Below are positions 54,331 to 64,000 of a stretch of 64,000 nt of DNA, piece by piece. Below the pieces are notes generated by a model that did not search any database, was not told the DNA's origin, and saw only the letters and a list, made by a program, of their open reading frames with translations. Positions within the stretch are counted from its first letter, which is position 1. Every line of letters begins with the position of its first letter. The stretch is taken from assembly GCF_001908725.1 (NCBI RefSeq), contig NZ_CP018725.1:1116001-1180000 (forward strand). The letters run 5' to 3'. A program made the position numbers and the translations under genes. Source of the stretch: Xanthomonas vesicatoria ATCC 35937. GTDB taxonomy: Bacteria > Pseudomonadota > Gammaproteobacteria > Xanthomonadales > Xanthomonadaceae.

Positions 54331-55813
54331 GCGGCAGCTCCGCTGCCGGGGTCGTGCCGGCAGTCGGTGCATCCGATGGCAGCCAGCCGCCGCCCATCGC
54401 CTTGTAGAACGTCACCAGATTGGTGAAGCGCGACAGCTGCGTGCTGATCAAGGTCTGCTGCGCGCTGTAGAGCGACCGTTGCGCATCCAGTGCCTGCAGA
54501 TAGCTGTCGATGCCACGTTCGAAACGCGCCTGCGACAAGCGATAGCTATCGGCGGTTGCGTCGACCAATGCCTGTTGCGCCTGCAATTGCCGGCCCAGCG
54601 TGTCGCGCTGAGCAAGCGCGTCGGACACTTCGCGGAACGCACTCTGGATGGATTTTTCGTAGCGGGCCACCTCGATATCGCGATTGGCCTTGGCCATGTC
54701 CAGATTGGCGCGATTACGCCCGGCATTGAAGATCGGCAAGGTCAGCGTGGGCACAAAGCTCCAGGCGCGCGTGCCCGAATCGAACAGGTTCGACAGGCTG
54801 CTGCTGGACGAACCCACCGAGCCGGTCAGGCTGATGCTGGGGAAAAACGCCGCACGTGCTGCACCGATATTGCCATTGGCCGCACGCAGGTTGCGCTCGG
54901 CCTCCAGGATGTCCGGGCGACGCTGCAGCAATTGCGACGGCAAGCCGGCCGGCACGCTGGCCAGCACGTTGCCGTCCACGCTGGCACCGTCGGGCAACGC
55001 GCGCGGCAACAACGATTCCGGCACGGCCGTACCGACCAGCAGCACCAGCGCATTGCGATCCTGCGCCACCTGCGCGGTGTAGCGCTCCACGTCCACGCGT
55101 GCGGTTTCCACCGTGGTCTGCGCCTGGCGCAGGGTCAGCTGCGAGGCCACGCCCAGCTCGAAACTGCGTTGCTGCAGGCGATAGCTATCGCTTTGACTGC
55201 TCAGGGTGGACTGCGCCAGTTGCAGCGATGCCTGGTCGGCAGCCAGGGTCAGATAGGCGGTGGCGACTTCTGCGACCAGGCTGATATGCGTGCTGCGACG
55301 GGCTTCGGCGGTGGACAGGAACTGTTGCAACGCCTGTTCCTTGAGGCTGCGCACGCGCCCGAACAGATCCAGTTCGTAGGCACTGATGCCGATGTTGGCG
55401 CTGTAGGTGCGGAACACCGCCGGCTGCCCGGGGATGGCCAGCTCCGTGGGCGTGCGCGAATTGTTCGCGGTGCCGGTGCCATCGATGGCAGGCACCAACG
55501 CAGCGCGCTCCACCCGGTATTGCGCACGCGCCACTTCGATGTTGAGTGCGGCCACGCGCAGGTCGCGGTTGTTCTGCAGCGCAAGCGCGATGACCTGCTG
55601 CAACGCAGGGTCGGTAAAGACCTCGCGCCAGCCGATATCGGCCACGCTACGCGCTTGTTCGGTTTCAGCAGCATCGGGCGTTGGGGCGGACCCGGCACCG
55701 GCAAAGTGGTCCGGCACCGGCGCGTCGGGGCGGGTGTAGCGCGGCATCATGGTGCAGCCAGACAGCACGCTGGCCACCGCGATCGCGGCAAGGGTCATGC
55801 GAATCGGTGTCAT
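54323..55813 (-). CDS. RND efflux outer-membrane channel (OprM/NodT family)
   Basis: 496 residues. Lipoprotein signal (VLSGC, Cys20), then two repeated outer-membrane efflux domains with long helices (FDLFGRVR-type element [13 protein letters not shown]). Forms the trimeric exit duct for the pump encoded 16 bases upstream. Overlaps the TetR gene downstream. Confidence 0.92.
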   Translation of the reverse strand: MTPIRMTLAAIAVASVLSGCTMMPRYTRPDAPVPDHFAGAGSAPTPDAAETEQARSVADIGWREVFTDPALQQVIALALQNNRDLRVAALNIEVARAQYRVERAALVPAIDGTGTANNSRTPTELAIPGQPAVFRTYSANIGISAYELDLFGRVRSLKEQALQQFLSTAEARRSTHISLVAEVATAYLTLAADQASLQLAQSTLSSQSDSYRLQQRSFELGVASQLTLRQAQTTVETARVDVERYTAQVAQDRNALVLLVGTAVPESLLPRALPDGASVDGNVLASVPAGLPSQLLQRRPDILEAERNLRAANGNIGAARAAFFPSISLTGSVGSSSSSLSNLFDSGTRAWSFVPTLTLPIFNAGRNRANLDMAKANRDIEVARYEKSIQSAFREVSDALAQRDTLGRQLQAQQALVDATADSYRLSQARFERGIDSYLQALDAQRSLYSAQQTLISTQLSRFTNLVTFYKAMGGGWLPSDAPTAGTTPAAELPRG

Positions 55814-55829
55814 GTCAGTGTCCTGTCGG

Positions 55830-58800
55830 TTACGGAGTCGTGGGCGCGGCAGGCTGTGCGCGGCGCTTGAACACGCCGCTGACCAGCACGAAGAACAGCG
55901 GCACGAAAAAGATCGCCAGCACCGTGCCGGACAACATGCCGCCGATCACCGCCGTGCCCAGCGCATGCTGTGCGCCGGCGCCGGCGCCACTGGTCAACAC
56001 CAGCGGCACCACGCCGAGGATGAAGGCCAGCGATGTCATCAGGATCGGCCGCAAGCGCATGCGCGCCGCTTCCAGCGCCGATTCGATCAGGCTCTTGCCG
56101 CTCTCGTGCAGCTCCTTGGCAAACTCCACGATCAGGATCGCGTTTTTCGATGCAAGACCAATGGTGGTCAACAACCCCACCTGGAAGTACACGTCGTTCA
56201 TTTTCCAGGTCAGCATCGCGCCCAGCAGCGTGCCGAACACGCCCAGCGGCACCACCAGAATCACCGAGAACGGGATCGCCCAGCTTTCGTACAACGCGGC
56301 CAGACACAGGAACACGATCAGGATCGACAGGCCGTACAACAGGCCGGTCTGGCCGGTGGAGGATTTTTCCTGCCGCGACAACCCGGTCCATTCGAAGCCG
56401 ATGCCCGGCGGCAGCTTGGCCGCCGCCGCTTCCACGATCTGCATCGCTTCGCCACTGGAGGCCGCGCCGGGCAGCGCCATGCCCAGGATTTCCACCGATG
56501 GCACGCTGTTGTAGCGTTCCAGGCGCGGCGAGCCCGATTGCCAGCTGGCGGTTGCGAAGGCATTGAACGGCACCATGGTGCCGGCGCTGTTGCGCACGAA
56601 CCAGCGATCGATGTCCTGCGGGTTCATGCGGTACGGCGCGTCGGCCTGCAGCATCACCTTCTTGACGCGTCCCTTGTCGATGAAATCGTTGACGTAGACG
56701 CTGCCCCACGCGCTGGCGAAGGTGTTGTTGATGTCGGAGATCGACACCCCCATTGCCTGCGCCCGGTGCGGGTCGATCTCCAGCTTGAACTCGGGCGTGT
56801 CTTCCTGCCCGTTGGGGCGCACCGCCACCAGCCGCTTGTCCTGCGACAGCTCGGCCAGCAATTGATTGCGCGCCTGCATCAAGGCCGCATGTCCAAGATT
56901 GGCACGGTCCTGCAGCATCAAGTCGAAGCCGGTGGCATTGCCCAGTTCCGACACCGCCGGTGGCGCGAAGGCGAACACCCTCGCATCGCGGATGCTGGCG
57001 AAAAAAGCGCCAGCCTTGCCGGCCACGTCGGTGACGCTCTGGCCCTTGCCGGTACGCTCGTCCCATGGCCGCAGTTTGACGAAGGCAAGGCCCACGTTCT
57101 GCCCGGTGCCAGCGAAGCTGAAACCGGACACCGCAAACACGCCGGACACCGAATCCTTTTGATCGACCAGGAAGTGATGCTCCACCTGCTTCAGCACCTC
57201 GCTGGTGCGCGCATCGGTGGCGCCGGGCGGCAACTGCACCAGCACGAACAAGGTGCCCTGGTCTTCATCCGGCAGGAAGCCGACCGGCAACTTCATGAAA
57301 CCCACCACCACCAGCGCCAGCAGCACCGCATAGGCGAGCATGTAGCGCCAGCCCTTGCCCAGCATGTGCCGAACCACGCCTTGATAGCGAGTATTGCCGC
57401 GATCGAACAGGCGATTGAACCAGCCGAAGAAGCCGGTGGTGGCCATGCCATGGCCCTTGTGCACCGGCTTGAGCAAGGTGGCGCACAGGGCCGGGGTCAG
57501 GATCATCGCCACCAGCACCGACAAGGTCATCGCCGACACAATCGTGATCGAGAACTGCCGGTAGATCACACCGGTGGACCCGCCGAAGAAGGCCATCGGC
57601 ACGAACACCGCCGCCAGCACCAACGCCACGCCGACCAGCGCGCCGGAAATCTGTTCCATCGATTTGCGCGTGGCGTCCTTGGGCGACAACTGCTCCTCGC
57701 CCATCACGCGCTCGACGTTTTCCACCACCACGATGGCGTCGTCCACCAGCAGGCCGATCGCCAGCACCATCGCGAACATGGTCAGCGTATTGATGGTGAA
57801 ACCGAACGCGGCCAGCACGCCGAAGGTGCCCAGCAACACCACCGGCACCGCAATGGTCGGGATCAAGGTAGCGCGGAAGTTCTGCAGGAACAGGTACATC
57901 ACCAGGAACACCAGCACCACCGCTTCGACCAGCGTATGCACCACCTGCTCGATGGAAATGCGCACGAACGGCGTGGTGTCGTAGGGCTTTTGCACCTTCA
58001 TGCCCGGCGGGAAGAATTGCTCCTGCTCCTCCAGGCTCTTGTCGATGGCGCGCACCGTATCCAGTGCATTGGCACCGGTAGCCAGCTTGATCGCCAGGCC
58101 CGCTGCCGGCTTGCCGTTGTAGCGGCCTACCGTGTTGTAGCTTTCGCTGCCCAGTTCGACCCGCGCCACATCGCGCAGCCGCACCTGAGAGCCATCGGCC
58201 TGCGTCCGCAGCAGGATGTTTTCGAACTGCTCGGCGGTCTTGAGCCGGGTCTGCGCGGTGATGGTGGCATTGAGTTGCTGGTTGGCCACCGCCGGCAATG
58301 CGCCGAGCTGGCCGGCCGACACCTGCGCGTTCTGCGCCTGGATGGCGGTGCGCACATCCACCGGGGTGAGATTGAAATTGCTCAGCTTGTCCGGGTCCAG
58401 CCAGATGCGCATGGCGTATTGCGAACCGAACAAGGTGGTGTCGCCCACGCCTTCGACGCGGCTGATGGTTTCCTGCACGTTGGCGGCCACGTAATCGGAC
58501 AGGTCCGAATCGTTCATGCTGCCGTCTTCGGAGGTGAAGGCCAGCACGTTGACGAAGTTGGTGGCCGACTTGGTGACCGTCACGCCCTGCTGCTGCACTT
58601 CCTGCGGCAGCAAAGGCGTGGCCAGCGACAACTTGTTCTGCACCTGCACCTGTGCGGTGTCCGGGTCGGTGCCGTTGTCGAAGGTCAGCGTGATGGTCAC
58701 CGCACCGCTGGATTCGCTGGTGGAGGCCATGTAGCTAAGGTGGTCCAGCCCCTTCATCTTCTGCTCGATGACCTGGGTGACGGTGTCTTCCAGCGTCTGC

Positions 58801-58961
58801 GCCGAAGCGCCCGGATAATTGGCGGTGATGGCGACCGCGGGCGGCGCGATGCTGGGGTATTGCGCGATCGGCAAGGTGGCGATGGACAGGATGCCGGCCA
58901 GCATCACGATGATGGCCAATACCCACGCGAAGATCGGACGGTCGATGAAAAAGCGTGCCAT
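55830..58961 (-). CDS. RND efflux pump, HAE1 family (AcrB/MexB-like)
   Basis: 1043 residues, the standard size. The start [20 protein letters not shown] is canonical. Twelve membrane helices with proton-relay residues Asp-Asp in [18 protein letters not shown] and Lys in [14 protein letters not shown]; two large periplasmic loops. Should expel antibiotics, detergents or plant compounds from the periplasm. Spacing to the adaptor is 15 bases and to the channel gene 16. Confidence 0.95.
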   Translation of the reverse strand: MARFFIDRPIFAWVLAIIVMLAGILSIATLPIAQYPSIAPPAVAITANYPGASAQTLEDTVTQVIEQKMKGLDHLSYMASTSESSGAVTITLTFDNGTDPDTAQVQVQNKLSLATPLLPQEVQQQGVTVTKSATNFVNVLAFTSEDGSMNDSDLSDYVAANVQETISRVEGVGDTTLFGSQYAMRIWLDPDKLSNFNLTPVDVRTAIQAQNAQVSAGQLGALPAVANQQLNATITAQTRLKTAEQFENILLRTQADGSQVRLRDVARVELGSESYNTVGRYNGKPAAGLAIKLATGANALDTVRAIDKSLEEQEQFFPPGMKVQKPYDTTPFVRISIEQVVHTLVEAVVLVFLVMYLFLQNFRATLIPTIAVPVVLLGTFGVLAAFGFTINTLTMFAMVLAIGLLVDDAIVVVENVERVMGEEQLSPKDATRKSMEQISGALVGVALVLAAVFVPMAFFGGSTGVIYRQFSITIVSAMTLSVLVAMILTPALCATLLKPVHKGHGMATTGFFGWFNRLFDRGNTRYQGVVRHMLGKGWRYMLAYAVLLALVVVGFMKLPVGFLPDEDQGTLFVLVQLPPGATDARTSEVLKQVEHHFLVDQKDSVSGVFAVSGFSFAGTGQNVGLAFVKLRPWDERTGKGQSVTDVAGKAGAFFASIRDARVFAFAPPAVSELGNATGFDLMLQDRANLGHAALMQARNQLLAELSQDKRLVAVRPNGQEDTPEFKLEIDPHRAQAMGVSISDINNTFASAWGSVYVNDFIDKGRVKKVMLQADAPYRMNPQDIDRWFVRNSAGTMVPFNAFATASWQSGSPRLERYNSVPSVEILGMALPGAASSGEAMQIVEAAAAKLPPGIGFEWTGLSRQEKSSTGQTGLLYGLSILIVFLCLAALYESWAIPFSVILVVPLGVFGTLLGAMLTWKMNDVYFQVGLLTTIGLASKNAILIVEFAKELHESGKSLIESALEAARMRLRPILMTSLAFILGVVPLVLTSGAGAGAQHALGTAVIGGMLSGTVLAIFFVPLFFVLVSGVFKRRAQPAAPTTP

Positions 58962-58976
58962 GTCGTGTGATCCGCC

Positions 58977-60182
58977 TTAATTCGCTGCACGCGGCGTGGT
59001 GGGCGCAGATGGCGCGCCCGCGGCGTCGGTGCGTTTGGGTTGCCATGGCACGGTCTTGACCTGGATGCCGTCGCGCGCGCGCGAGGCGCCTTCGACCACC
59101 AGCTGTTCGCCGGGCTTCAGGCCGCTGCGCACCAGCCACTGGTCGCCGACCTCGCGGTCGGTGTCCAGCACGCGCAACTGCAGTTTGTGGTCGGCACCGA
59201 CCACGAACGCAGTCGGCTTGCCGGCACCATTGCGCGAGACCGCCTGCTGCGGCACCAGCAGGCCCTGTTGCTTGACGCCTTCCTGCAGCACCGCGCGCAC
59301 GTACATGCCCGGCAGCAGATCGGCGTTGGGGTTCGGGAACACCGCGCGCAGGGTGATCGAGCCGGTGTTCTGATCGACGGTGACATCGGAGAACGCCAGC
59401 TGGCCCTGCAACGGATACGCGCTGCCGTCTTCCAGCAGCAGCGACACCTTGGCCGCGCCCTCGCCGGCCGTTTCCAGGTCGCCGCGCGCCATCGCCTGCT
59501 TCAGCCGCAACACCGCCGCGCTGGGCTGGGTGACATCGATATAGATCGGGTCCAGCTGCTGGATGGTGGTCAGCGCCGTAGCCTGGTTGGCGGTCACCAA
59601 GGCGCCCGGCGTCACGCTGGAACGGCCGATGCGCCCGGAGATCGGGGCGTCCAGACGGGCGAAGGCCAGATTGATACCCGCGGTTTCCACGCTGGCCTTG
59701 CCGGCAGCCACGTCGGCCTCGGCCTGGCCCAGCGCTGCGGCGGTGTCGTCGCCTTCCTGCTGGCTGATCGCCTTGATCTGCGCCAGCTCGGTGTAGCGCT
59801 CGGCCTTGAGCCTGGCGGTGCGCAGGTTGGCCTGCGCCTTGGCCAGGGTGGCCTGGGCGCTGGCATAGCTGGCGCGGTAGGTGGCCGGATCGATCTGGTA
59901 CAGCGTCTGCCCGGCCTTGACGTCGCCGCCCTCGGTGAACTGGCGCGACTGCACGATGCCGCCCACCTGCGGGCGGATTTCGGCGATCAGGTACGGCACG
60001 GTGCGTCCCGGCAGCGCGGTGGTCAGCGGCACCGGCTGCTGCTTGACGGTCAGCACCGCCATCTCGGGGGTGCCCTCTTCCGGCGGCGGACCACCCGGCG
60101 GGCTGCCGCAGGCGCTGAGCAGGACGGCGGCAGCAATGGCAACAGCGACTAGGGGCAAGCGATACGAGGCATGAGGACGCAC
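58977..60182 (-). CDS. RND efflux periplasmic adaptor (AcrA/MexA-like)
   Basis: 401 residues. Lipoprotein signal ending LLSAC (Cys25), a barrel-sandwich hybrid, a helical hairpin rich in Ala (ATLAKAQANLRTARLKAER) and a C-terminal membrane-proximal domain. First gene of the operon, preceded by the shared regulatory region with the divergent TetR gene. Confidence 0.94.
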   Translation of the reverse strand: MRPHASYRLPLVAVAIAAAVLLSACGSPPGGPPPEEGTPEMAVLTVKQQPVPLTTALPGRTVPYLIAEIRPQVGGIVQSRQFTEGGDVKAGQTLYQIDPATYRASYASAQATLAKAQANLRTARLKAERYTELAQIKAISQQEGDDTAAALGQAEADVAAGKASVETAGINLAFARLDAPISGRIGRSSVTPGALVTANQATALTTIQQLDPIYIDVTQPSAAVLRLKQAMARGDLETAGEGAAKVSLLLEDGSAYPLQGQLAFSDVTVDQNTGSITLRAVFPNPNADLLPGMYVRAVLQEGVKQQGLLVPQQAVSRNGAGKPTAFVVGADHKLQLRVLDTDREVGDQWLVRSGLKPGEQLVVEGASRARDGIQVKTVPWQPKRTDAAGAPSAPTTPRAAN

Positions 60183-60216
60183 GAGGAGGTCTCCGAGGAC
60201 GCGCGATTGAAAAGCT

Positions 60217-60230
60217 AAACGGTACGGTTT
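60217..60230. promoter_or_regulatory. Candidate TetR operator between the RND operon and its divergent regulator
   Basis: AAACGGTACGGTTT, which equals AAAC-N-GTAC-N-GTTT, symmetric at 12 of 14 positions. It lies between the divergent starts (60182 and 60312), where a single TetR dimer could shut off both promoters. A -10-like TATACT at 60281-60286 would serve the TetR gene. Confidence 0.5.
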
Positions 60231-60311
60231 GGTATCCTAATAAGCTCATCCGTGGCCGTCAAGCATTTCTGCCCAGTCGGTATACTTAAAGTTCAAAAGT
60301 GGAGTGATTGG

Positions 60312-60932
60312 ATGCGGGTCAGAACCGAAGCAAAGCGCGACGCCATCATTGAGGCGGCCAGCGAGGTGTTCCTGGAAATGGGCTTCGAGGGGGCGTCGAT
60401 GTCGCAGATCGCGGCCCGCGTGGGCGGCTCCAAACGCACGCTGTACGGCTATTTCCCATCCAAGGAAGAGTTGTTCGTCGCGGTGGCCACCGCCATGGCC
60501 GACAGCTATATCGAGCCGCTGATCGTGGCGCTGGAGAGCACCGACGCACCGGTGGAGCAGGCGCTGCACACCTTTGGCCGCGACATCCTCACCTTCCTGT
60601 GCGCCCCCACCTCGATCACCATCTGGCAGACCATCATCGGCGTCTCCGGGCGCTCGGAGGTGGGCGCGCTGTTCTACAACAGTGGCCCGGAAGAAGGCAT
60701 GCGGCGCGTGGCCGAGTATCTGAGCAGGCAGATGGAGCAGGGCGTGCTACGACGCGCCGACCCAATCGATGCCTCACGGCAATTCGGCGGCCTGCTGCAA
60801 GCCGACACCATGATGCCCTGCCTGTTTGGCGCGCTCAAAGATCCTTCGCCCGAGTATCTGCATGGCGCCGTGCAGCGCGCGGTGGAGCTGTTCCTGGCGG
60901 CGTATGCGCTCGATGCAGGCCAAACGCCGTGA
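60312..60932 (+). CDS. TetR/AcrR-family regulator of the divergent RND operon
   Basis: 206 residues from ATG 60312 (GGAG eight bases upstream); an in-frame ATG at 60252 would add 20. Helix-turn-helix ASMSQIAARVGGSKRTLYGY at about 30-50, and a C-terminal AcrR-type ligand domain. Divergent from the pump operon and likely its local repressor. Confidence 0.9.
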   Translation: MRVRTEAKRDAIIEAASEVFLEMGFEGASMSQIAARVGGSKRTLYGYFPSKEELFVAVATAMADSYIEPLIVALESTDAPVEQALHTFGRDILTFLCAPTSITIWQTIIGVSGRSEVGALFYNSGPEEGMRRVAEYLSRQMEQGVLRRADPIDASRQFGGLLQADTMMPCLFGALKDPSPEYLHGAVQRAVELFLAAYALDAGQTP

Positions 60933-61415
60933 TGGGCTGCGTGCGGACGCTCGTCGTCGATATGTTGCGCTAGAGGATGAGTGGAAGCGCGCACGTACTG
61001 CACATGCGTCGGCCTGCGCGGTCGTTGAACGATGGGAGGACCGAGCACTCAACGCTGTGGAGCACCACCGGCCTCACGCATGCGCTGTTTCAGGCGTACC
61101 CGAGCTGTCGGCTACGTTTCACGTCCTGCATCGACGTTGGGATGTCGGTGATATCGAGCTCAGGTCAGGCACAGCGAAGGCACGCGTCGCTGTCGAATCA
61201 CAGGCTGTGTCGAAAGCAACGTGCAATACGCGAGTCGCCGGGCTGCACAGCGCTACGCAATGCGCAGTGACCGGGCAGCGCCAGGACTTGGCGTCTGCGG
61301 CGCTCGATCAACGGCGCGCTGCTGACGCTTCAATGGGTCAACACGCACCCTGAAACCGCAGCGTCGCGCTCTAAAGGAACGTCACGGCCGCGCATTCTGC
61401 GCAACCTCGCAGCGC
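60933..61415. other. Intergenic region between TetR and Zur genes
   Basis: 483 bases between two genes that converge on it. The open frames inside lack ribosome binding sites and are rich in Arg/Ser/Ala codons as expected for non-coding GC-rich DNA. No terminator hairpin with a T-tract was found. Confidence 0.45.
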
Positions 61416-61934
61416 CTACTCCGCGACCGCGCACTTGGCGCACAGCCCATGCACTTCCAGGGTCTGCGCCTGCGGCTGGAAACCCAGCGCCTTGGCGCGG
61501 GCTTCCAGTTGCGAGACCACGTCGCGGTCTTCCAGTTCCACGGCGCTATGGCAGCGGTCGCAGATCAGGAACGGCACCGAGTGCTGGGCGCTGTTGGGGT
61601 GATGGCAGGCGACGAAGGCATTGACCGATTCGAGCTTGTGCACAAAGCCATTGGCCATCAAAAAATCCAGCGCGCGGTACACCGTTGGCGGCGCATCGGC
61701 GCCCACGCCCTTGCCTTCGCGCACCCAGTCCAGCAGCTCGTACGCCTTTACCGGCTTGCCGGCATCGGCGATCAGCCGCAGCACATTGGCGCGGATCGGC
61801 GTCAGCCGCAGGCCGCGTTCGCTGCAGGCGCGCTCCACCGCACGCACGAAGCTGTTGGCATCGTCCACGTGGTGGTGCGGTGCCGTGCAGGCATGTTCCT
61901 GGTCGTGCGTTTGGGTGTGGGTGTGCTTGGTCAT
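61416..61934 (-). CDS. zur: Fur-family zinc uptake repressor Zur
   Basis: 172 residues from ATG 61934 (GGAG six bases upstream). His/Thr-rich N-terminus (HTHTQTHDQEHACTAPHHH), then a winged helix (LTPIRANVLRLIA) and a dimerisation domain with ICDRCHS and a C-terminal CAKC, the two CxxC pairs of Fur-type structural zinc sites. The lack of the iron-Fur HHxHxxC pattern and its resemblance to E. coli Zur favour Zur. It precedes no target here, but the boxes at 32485 and 32583 are likely regulated by it. It is 13 bases upstream of gltX in map order, on the same strand, so downstream of gltX in transcription. Confidence 0.85.
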   Translation of the reverse strand: MTKHTHTQTHDQEHACTAPHHHVDDANSFVRAVERACSERGLRLTPIRANVLRLIADAGKPVKAYELLDWVREGKGVGADAPPTVYRALDFLMANGFVHKLESVNAFVACHHPNSAQHSVPFLICDRCHSAVELEDRDVVSQLEARAKALGFQPQAQTLEVHGLCAKCAVAE

Positions 61935-61947
61935 ACAGGCTCCGGCG

Positions 61948-63351
61948 TCAGGCCGCTCCAATCTTGATGAGTGCCGCATCGATGCGTTTCAAGGCACCCT
62001 CGCGACCGGCCAGGTACACCGTCTGCGAAATGTCAGGGCTGACCTGGGTGCCGGTGATGGCCACCCGCAGCGGCTGGGCAACCTTGCCCATGCCCAGTTC
62101 CAGCGCCGCGGCGGCATCGTGCAGCGCCGCCGACACGCTCTCCACGCTCCACTCGCTCAGCGCAGCGAGCATCTCGCGCGCCTTGCCCAGCGGCACTTCC
62201 GCGCCTAATTTCAGGTGCTTGATCACCGCTGCTTCGTCGTAGGTTTCCAGTGGCTGGTACCAGACCACGGCCTTTTCGGCCATTTCCTTCAGGGTCTGCA
62301 CGCGCTCGCGCAACGCCACCACCACATCGCCAGCGGCCGGGCCGGCAGCGATGTCCAGGCCAAGCTTGGCAAGCTGATACTCCAGCTGCGGCGCGATGCT
62401 GGCCGGGTCGTCGGTCTTCAGGTAATGCTGATTGACCCAGCCGAGCTTGGCCATGTCCAGGCGCGCAGCCTTGGAGTTGACGTCCTTGACGTCGAACAGG
62501 TCCAGCAGCTCCTGCTGGCTGAACAACTCCTGGTCGCCATGCGACCAGCCCAGACGGGCCAGGTAGTTGATCAGCGCATGCGGCAGGTAGCCGGCGTCCT
62601 TGTACTGCATCACGTCCGCCGCGCCGGTGCGCTTGGACAGCTTGGCGCCCTGCTCGTCCAGGATCATCGGCATGTGCGCGAACTTGGGCACCGGCGCGCC
62701 CAGCGCTTCATAGATGTTGATCTGGCGCGGGGTGTTGTTGATGTGGTCGTCGCCGCGGATCACCTCGGTGATGCCCATGTCCCAATCGTCTACCACCACC
62801 GCAAAGTTGTAGGTGGGGAAGCCGTCCGGGCGGAAGATCACCATGTCGTCGAGCTCGCTATTGGCGATCTCGATACGGCCCTTGATCAGGTCGTCGAACA
62901 CCACCGTGCCGCCCACCGGGTTCTTGAAGCGGATGACGCGATTCGGGTCGTCGCGATACGGCAGCTGCTGCTCGCGCGCGGCACCGTTGTAGCGCGGCTT
63001 TTCCTGCTTGGCCATCGCGGCCTCGCGCATGGCATCGAGCTCTTCGCGGGTTTCGTAGGCGTAATAGGCCTTGCCCTGCGCCAGCAGCTGCTCGGCCACT
63101 TCCTGGTAACGGGCCACACGCTGGGTCTGGTAGATCGGGCCTTCGTCGTAGCCCAGACCCAACCAATCCATCGCTTCCAGGATGGCATCGATGGCCGCCT
63201 GGGTGCTGCGCTCGCGGTCGGTGTCTTCGATGCGCAGCACGAACTGCCCACCGCGGTGGCGCGCCTCCAGCCAGCAATACAGGGCGGTGCGGGCGCCGCC
63301 GATGTGCAGGTAACCGGTGGGGCTGGGAGCGAAGCGGGTGCGGCAGGTCAT
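61948..63351 (-). CDS. gltX: Glutamyl-tRNA synthetase
   Basis: 467 residues from ATG 63351 ([19 protein letters not shown]). Class I synthetase with HIGH-type [12 protein letters not shown] and KMSKS-type KLSKRTG signatures. The Glu-tRNA anticodon-binding helical domain follows. Essential enzyme, one copy seen. Transcribed toward zur, with a 13-base gap, so zur may be cotranscribed. Confidence 0.95.
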   Translation of the reverse strand: MTCRTRFAPSPTGYLHIGGARTALYCWLEARHRGGQFVLRIEDTDRERSTQAAIDAILEAMDWLGLGYDEGPIYQTQRVARYQEVAEQLLAQGKAYYAYETREELDAMREAAMAKQEKPRYNGAAREQQLPYRDDPNRVIRFKNPVGGTVVFDDLIKGRIEIANSELDDMVIFRPDGFPTYNFAVVVDDWDMGITEVIRGDDHINNTPRQINIYEALGAPVPKFAHMPMILDEQGAKLSKRTGAADVMQYKDAGYLPHALINYLARLGWSHGDQELFSQQELLDLFDVKDVNSKAARLDMAKLGWVNQHYLKTDDPASIAPQLEYQLAKLGLDIAAGPAAGDVVVALRERVQTLKEMAEKAVVWYQPLETYDEAAVIKHLKLGAEVPLGKAREMLAALSEWSVESVSAALHDAAAALELGMGKVAQPLRVAITGTQVSPDISQTVYLAGREGALKRIDAALIKIGAA

Positions 63352-63600
63352 GGAGCGCTCGGCGAAACGGGAGTGCGCCGATTTTACCTTGCGCAGCGTG
63401 GCCCTGCCCGGTCTGGTGCTAAGGCGGCGATGTCGGGTACCGCATTGGCGCTGCATCGTCCATCGGCCGCAGTGCCGGCACGCACGCCCTCCCCCTGCCA
63501 CGCAATGCGTTCAATCGCTCGCGTCTGCGCTGCGATCGGCACCGTTGCTGCGCGACCGCCAGCTGCGCAAGGGACGCTGCCGCCGGCGCGTCGGCGTGCT

Positions 63601-64000
63601 TTAGCGATTACGCAACAGGTCGCCGTACACCACGCATTCGCCATCGCTGCGCGCCGGACCGGGCGCGTCGTACAACACCAACCAGCTGGGAACCTTGCCG
63701 GCCAGCTGCGGTGGCAGATTGCAGATGGCCTCGGCGCGGTCGCTGTCCTTGCCGTGCGGTAGGACCGCCGATTCCAGCAAATCGTGCTGAAATCGCACCG
63801 GCGCGCGGTTGGCGGCCAGCACGGTGCGTGCATCCGGCCACTTGAACAGGCGGATCTCGCCGTTCAACACCATCGTGGGGCCGGCCAGCAGGTAGAGATC
63901 GTCGCCGGAATAATGCAGATCGCGGATGCCCAGGCCGCCCAATTGCAGGAAGTGCTTGCGCAGCAGCGTGCCATCGTTGTCCAGCGGCGCCAGGCGCAGA
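63601..64000 (-). CDS. DUF3616 domain protein, C-terminal part
   Basis: The frame is open to the right edge, so the start lies outside the window. About 132 C-terminal residues are visible: LGGLGIRDLHYSGDDLYLLA, GPTMVLNGEIRLF and PSWLVLYDAPG. The GIRDL..GDDLYLLAGPT pattern matches DUF3616, which is of unknown function and beta-propeller-like. Confidence 0.75.
   Translation of the reverse strand, partial: LRLAPLDNDGTLLRKHFLQLGGLGIRDLHYSGDDLYLLAGPTMVLNGEIRLFKWPDARTVLAANRAPVRFQHDLLESAVLPHGKDSDRAEAICNLPPQLAGKVPSWLVLYDAPGPARSDGECVVYGDLLRNR

Noticed and set aside
55749..58970. A 1073-residue open frame on the + strand opposite the RND pump gene
   Set aside because: It lies exactly antisense to the well-conserved pump gene. 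The sequence is His/Gln/Arg-rich, as expected from the complement of a GC-rich coding frame, and has no recognisable domain.
62215..63762. A 515-residue open frame on the + strand opposite gltX
   Set aside because: Antisense to an essential conserved gene with clear motifs; low-complexity His/Val/Gln translation and no ribosome binding site.

Overview
The window is GC-rich chromosomal DNA of the genus Xanthomonas or a very close relative (Xanthomonadaceae). This is inferred from gene content: two TonB-dependent receptors, several secreted S8 proteases, a nucleotide pyrophosphatase matching the studied X. citri NPP, c-di-GMP enzymes, a long-tailed THX ribosomal protein, and CTCTCCC/GGGAGAGGG palindromes between genes. 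The species cannot be fixed from sequence alone. No rRNA, tRNA, CRISPR array, prophage or complete insertion sequence was seen.

Layout. 1-9000: partial GFA protein, a DUF885 lipoprotein peptidase, an ABC exporter, a pRiA4b ORF-3-like protein, a CPA2 antiporter, a beta-lactamase-fold hydrolase and RraA. 9100-13400: an asparagine-synthetase-like protein whose amidotransferase nucleophile is Ser instead of Cys, a DUF72 protein and a DMT exporter. 13500-18000: GAF-GGDEF cyclase, rluF, and a PAS-GGDEF-EAL protein. 18200-26340: DEAD-box helicase, S4 protein, UbiH/UbiM-like hydroxylase, MAPEG and DUF4019 proteins, a ClpP-like lipoprotein, and a membrane protein gene with an early amber codon. 26465-31800: Ada-AlkA fusion overlapping ogt, NPP, a ClC channel and THX.

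32000-37500: a MerC-like membrane protein and a ZnuD-like TonB receptor diverge from a 159-bp region holding two Zur-box-like palindromes; the Zur-type repressor itself lies at 61416-61934, so a zinc-uptake circuit can be read from this window alone. A second TonB receptor follows. 38371-45367: the most unusual region, three tandem kexin-like S8 proteases with P-domains. None has an N-terminal propeptide. The first and third are each followed one base later by a small secreted protein whose C-terminal half looks like a subtilisin propeptide. The middle copy has three C-run frameshifts and no partner gene. I read this as a protease plus trans-encoded chaperone/inhibitor module, similar in concept to Aeromonas sobria ASP/ORF2.

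45400-53400: two aldo/keto reductases, an MFS exporter, two LysR and one AraC regulator and a cupin protein, suggesting small-molecule or electrophile detoxification. 53650-60932: a complete RND efflux operon (adaptor, pump, outer-membrane channel) with a TetR gene overlapping its 3' end and another TetR gene divergent from its promoter, with a near-palindromic operator candidate between. 61416-64000: zur, gltX and the 3' part of a DUF3616 gene.
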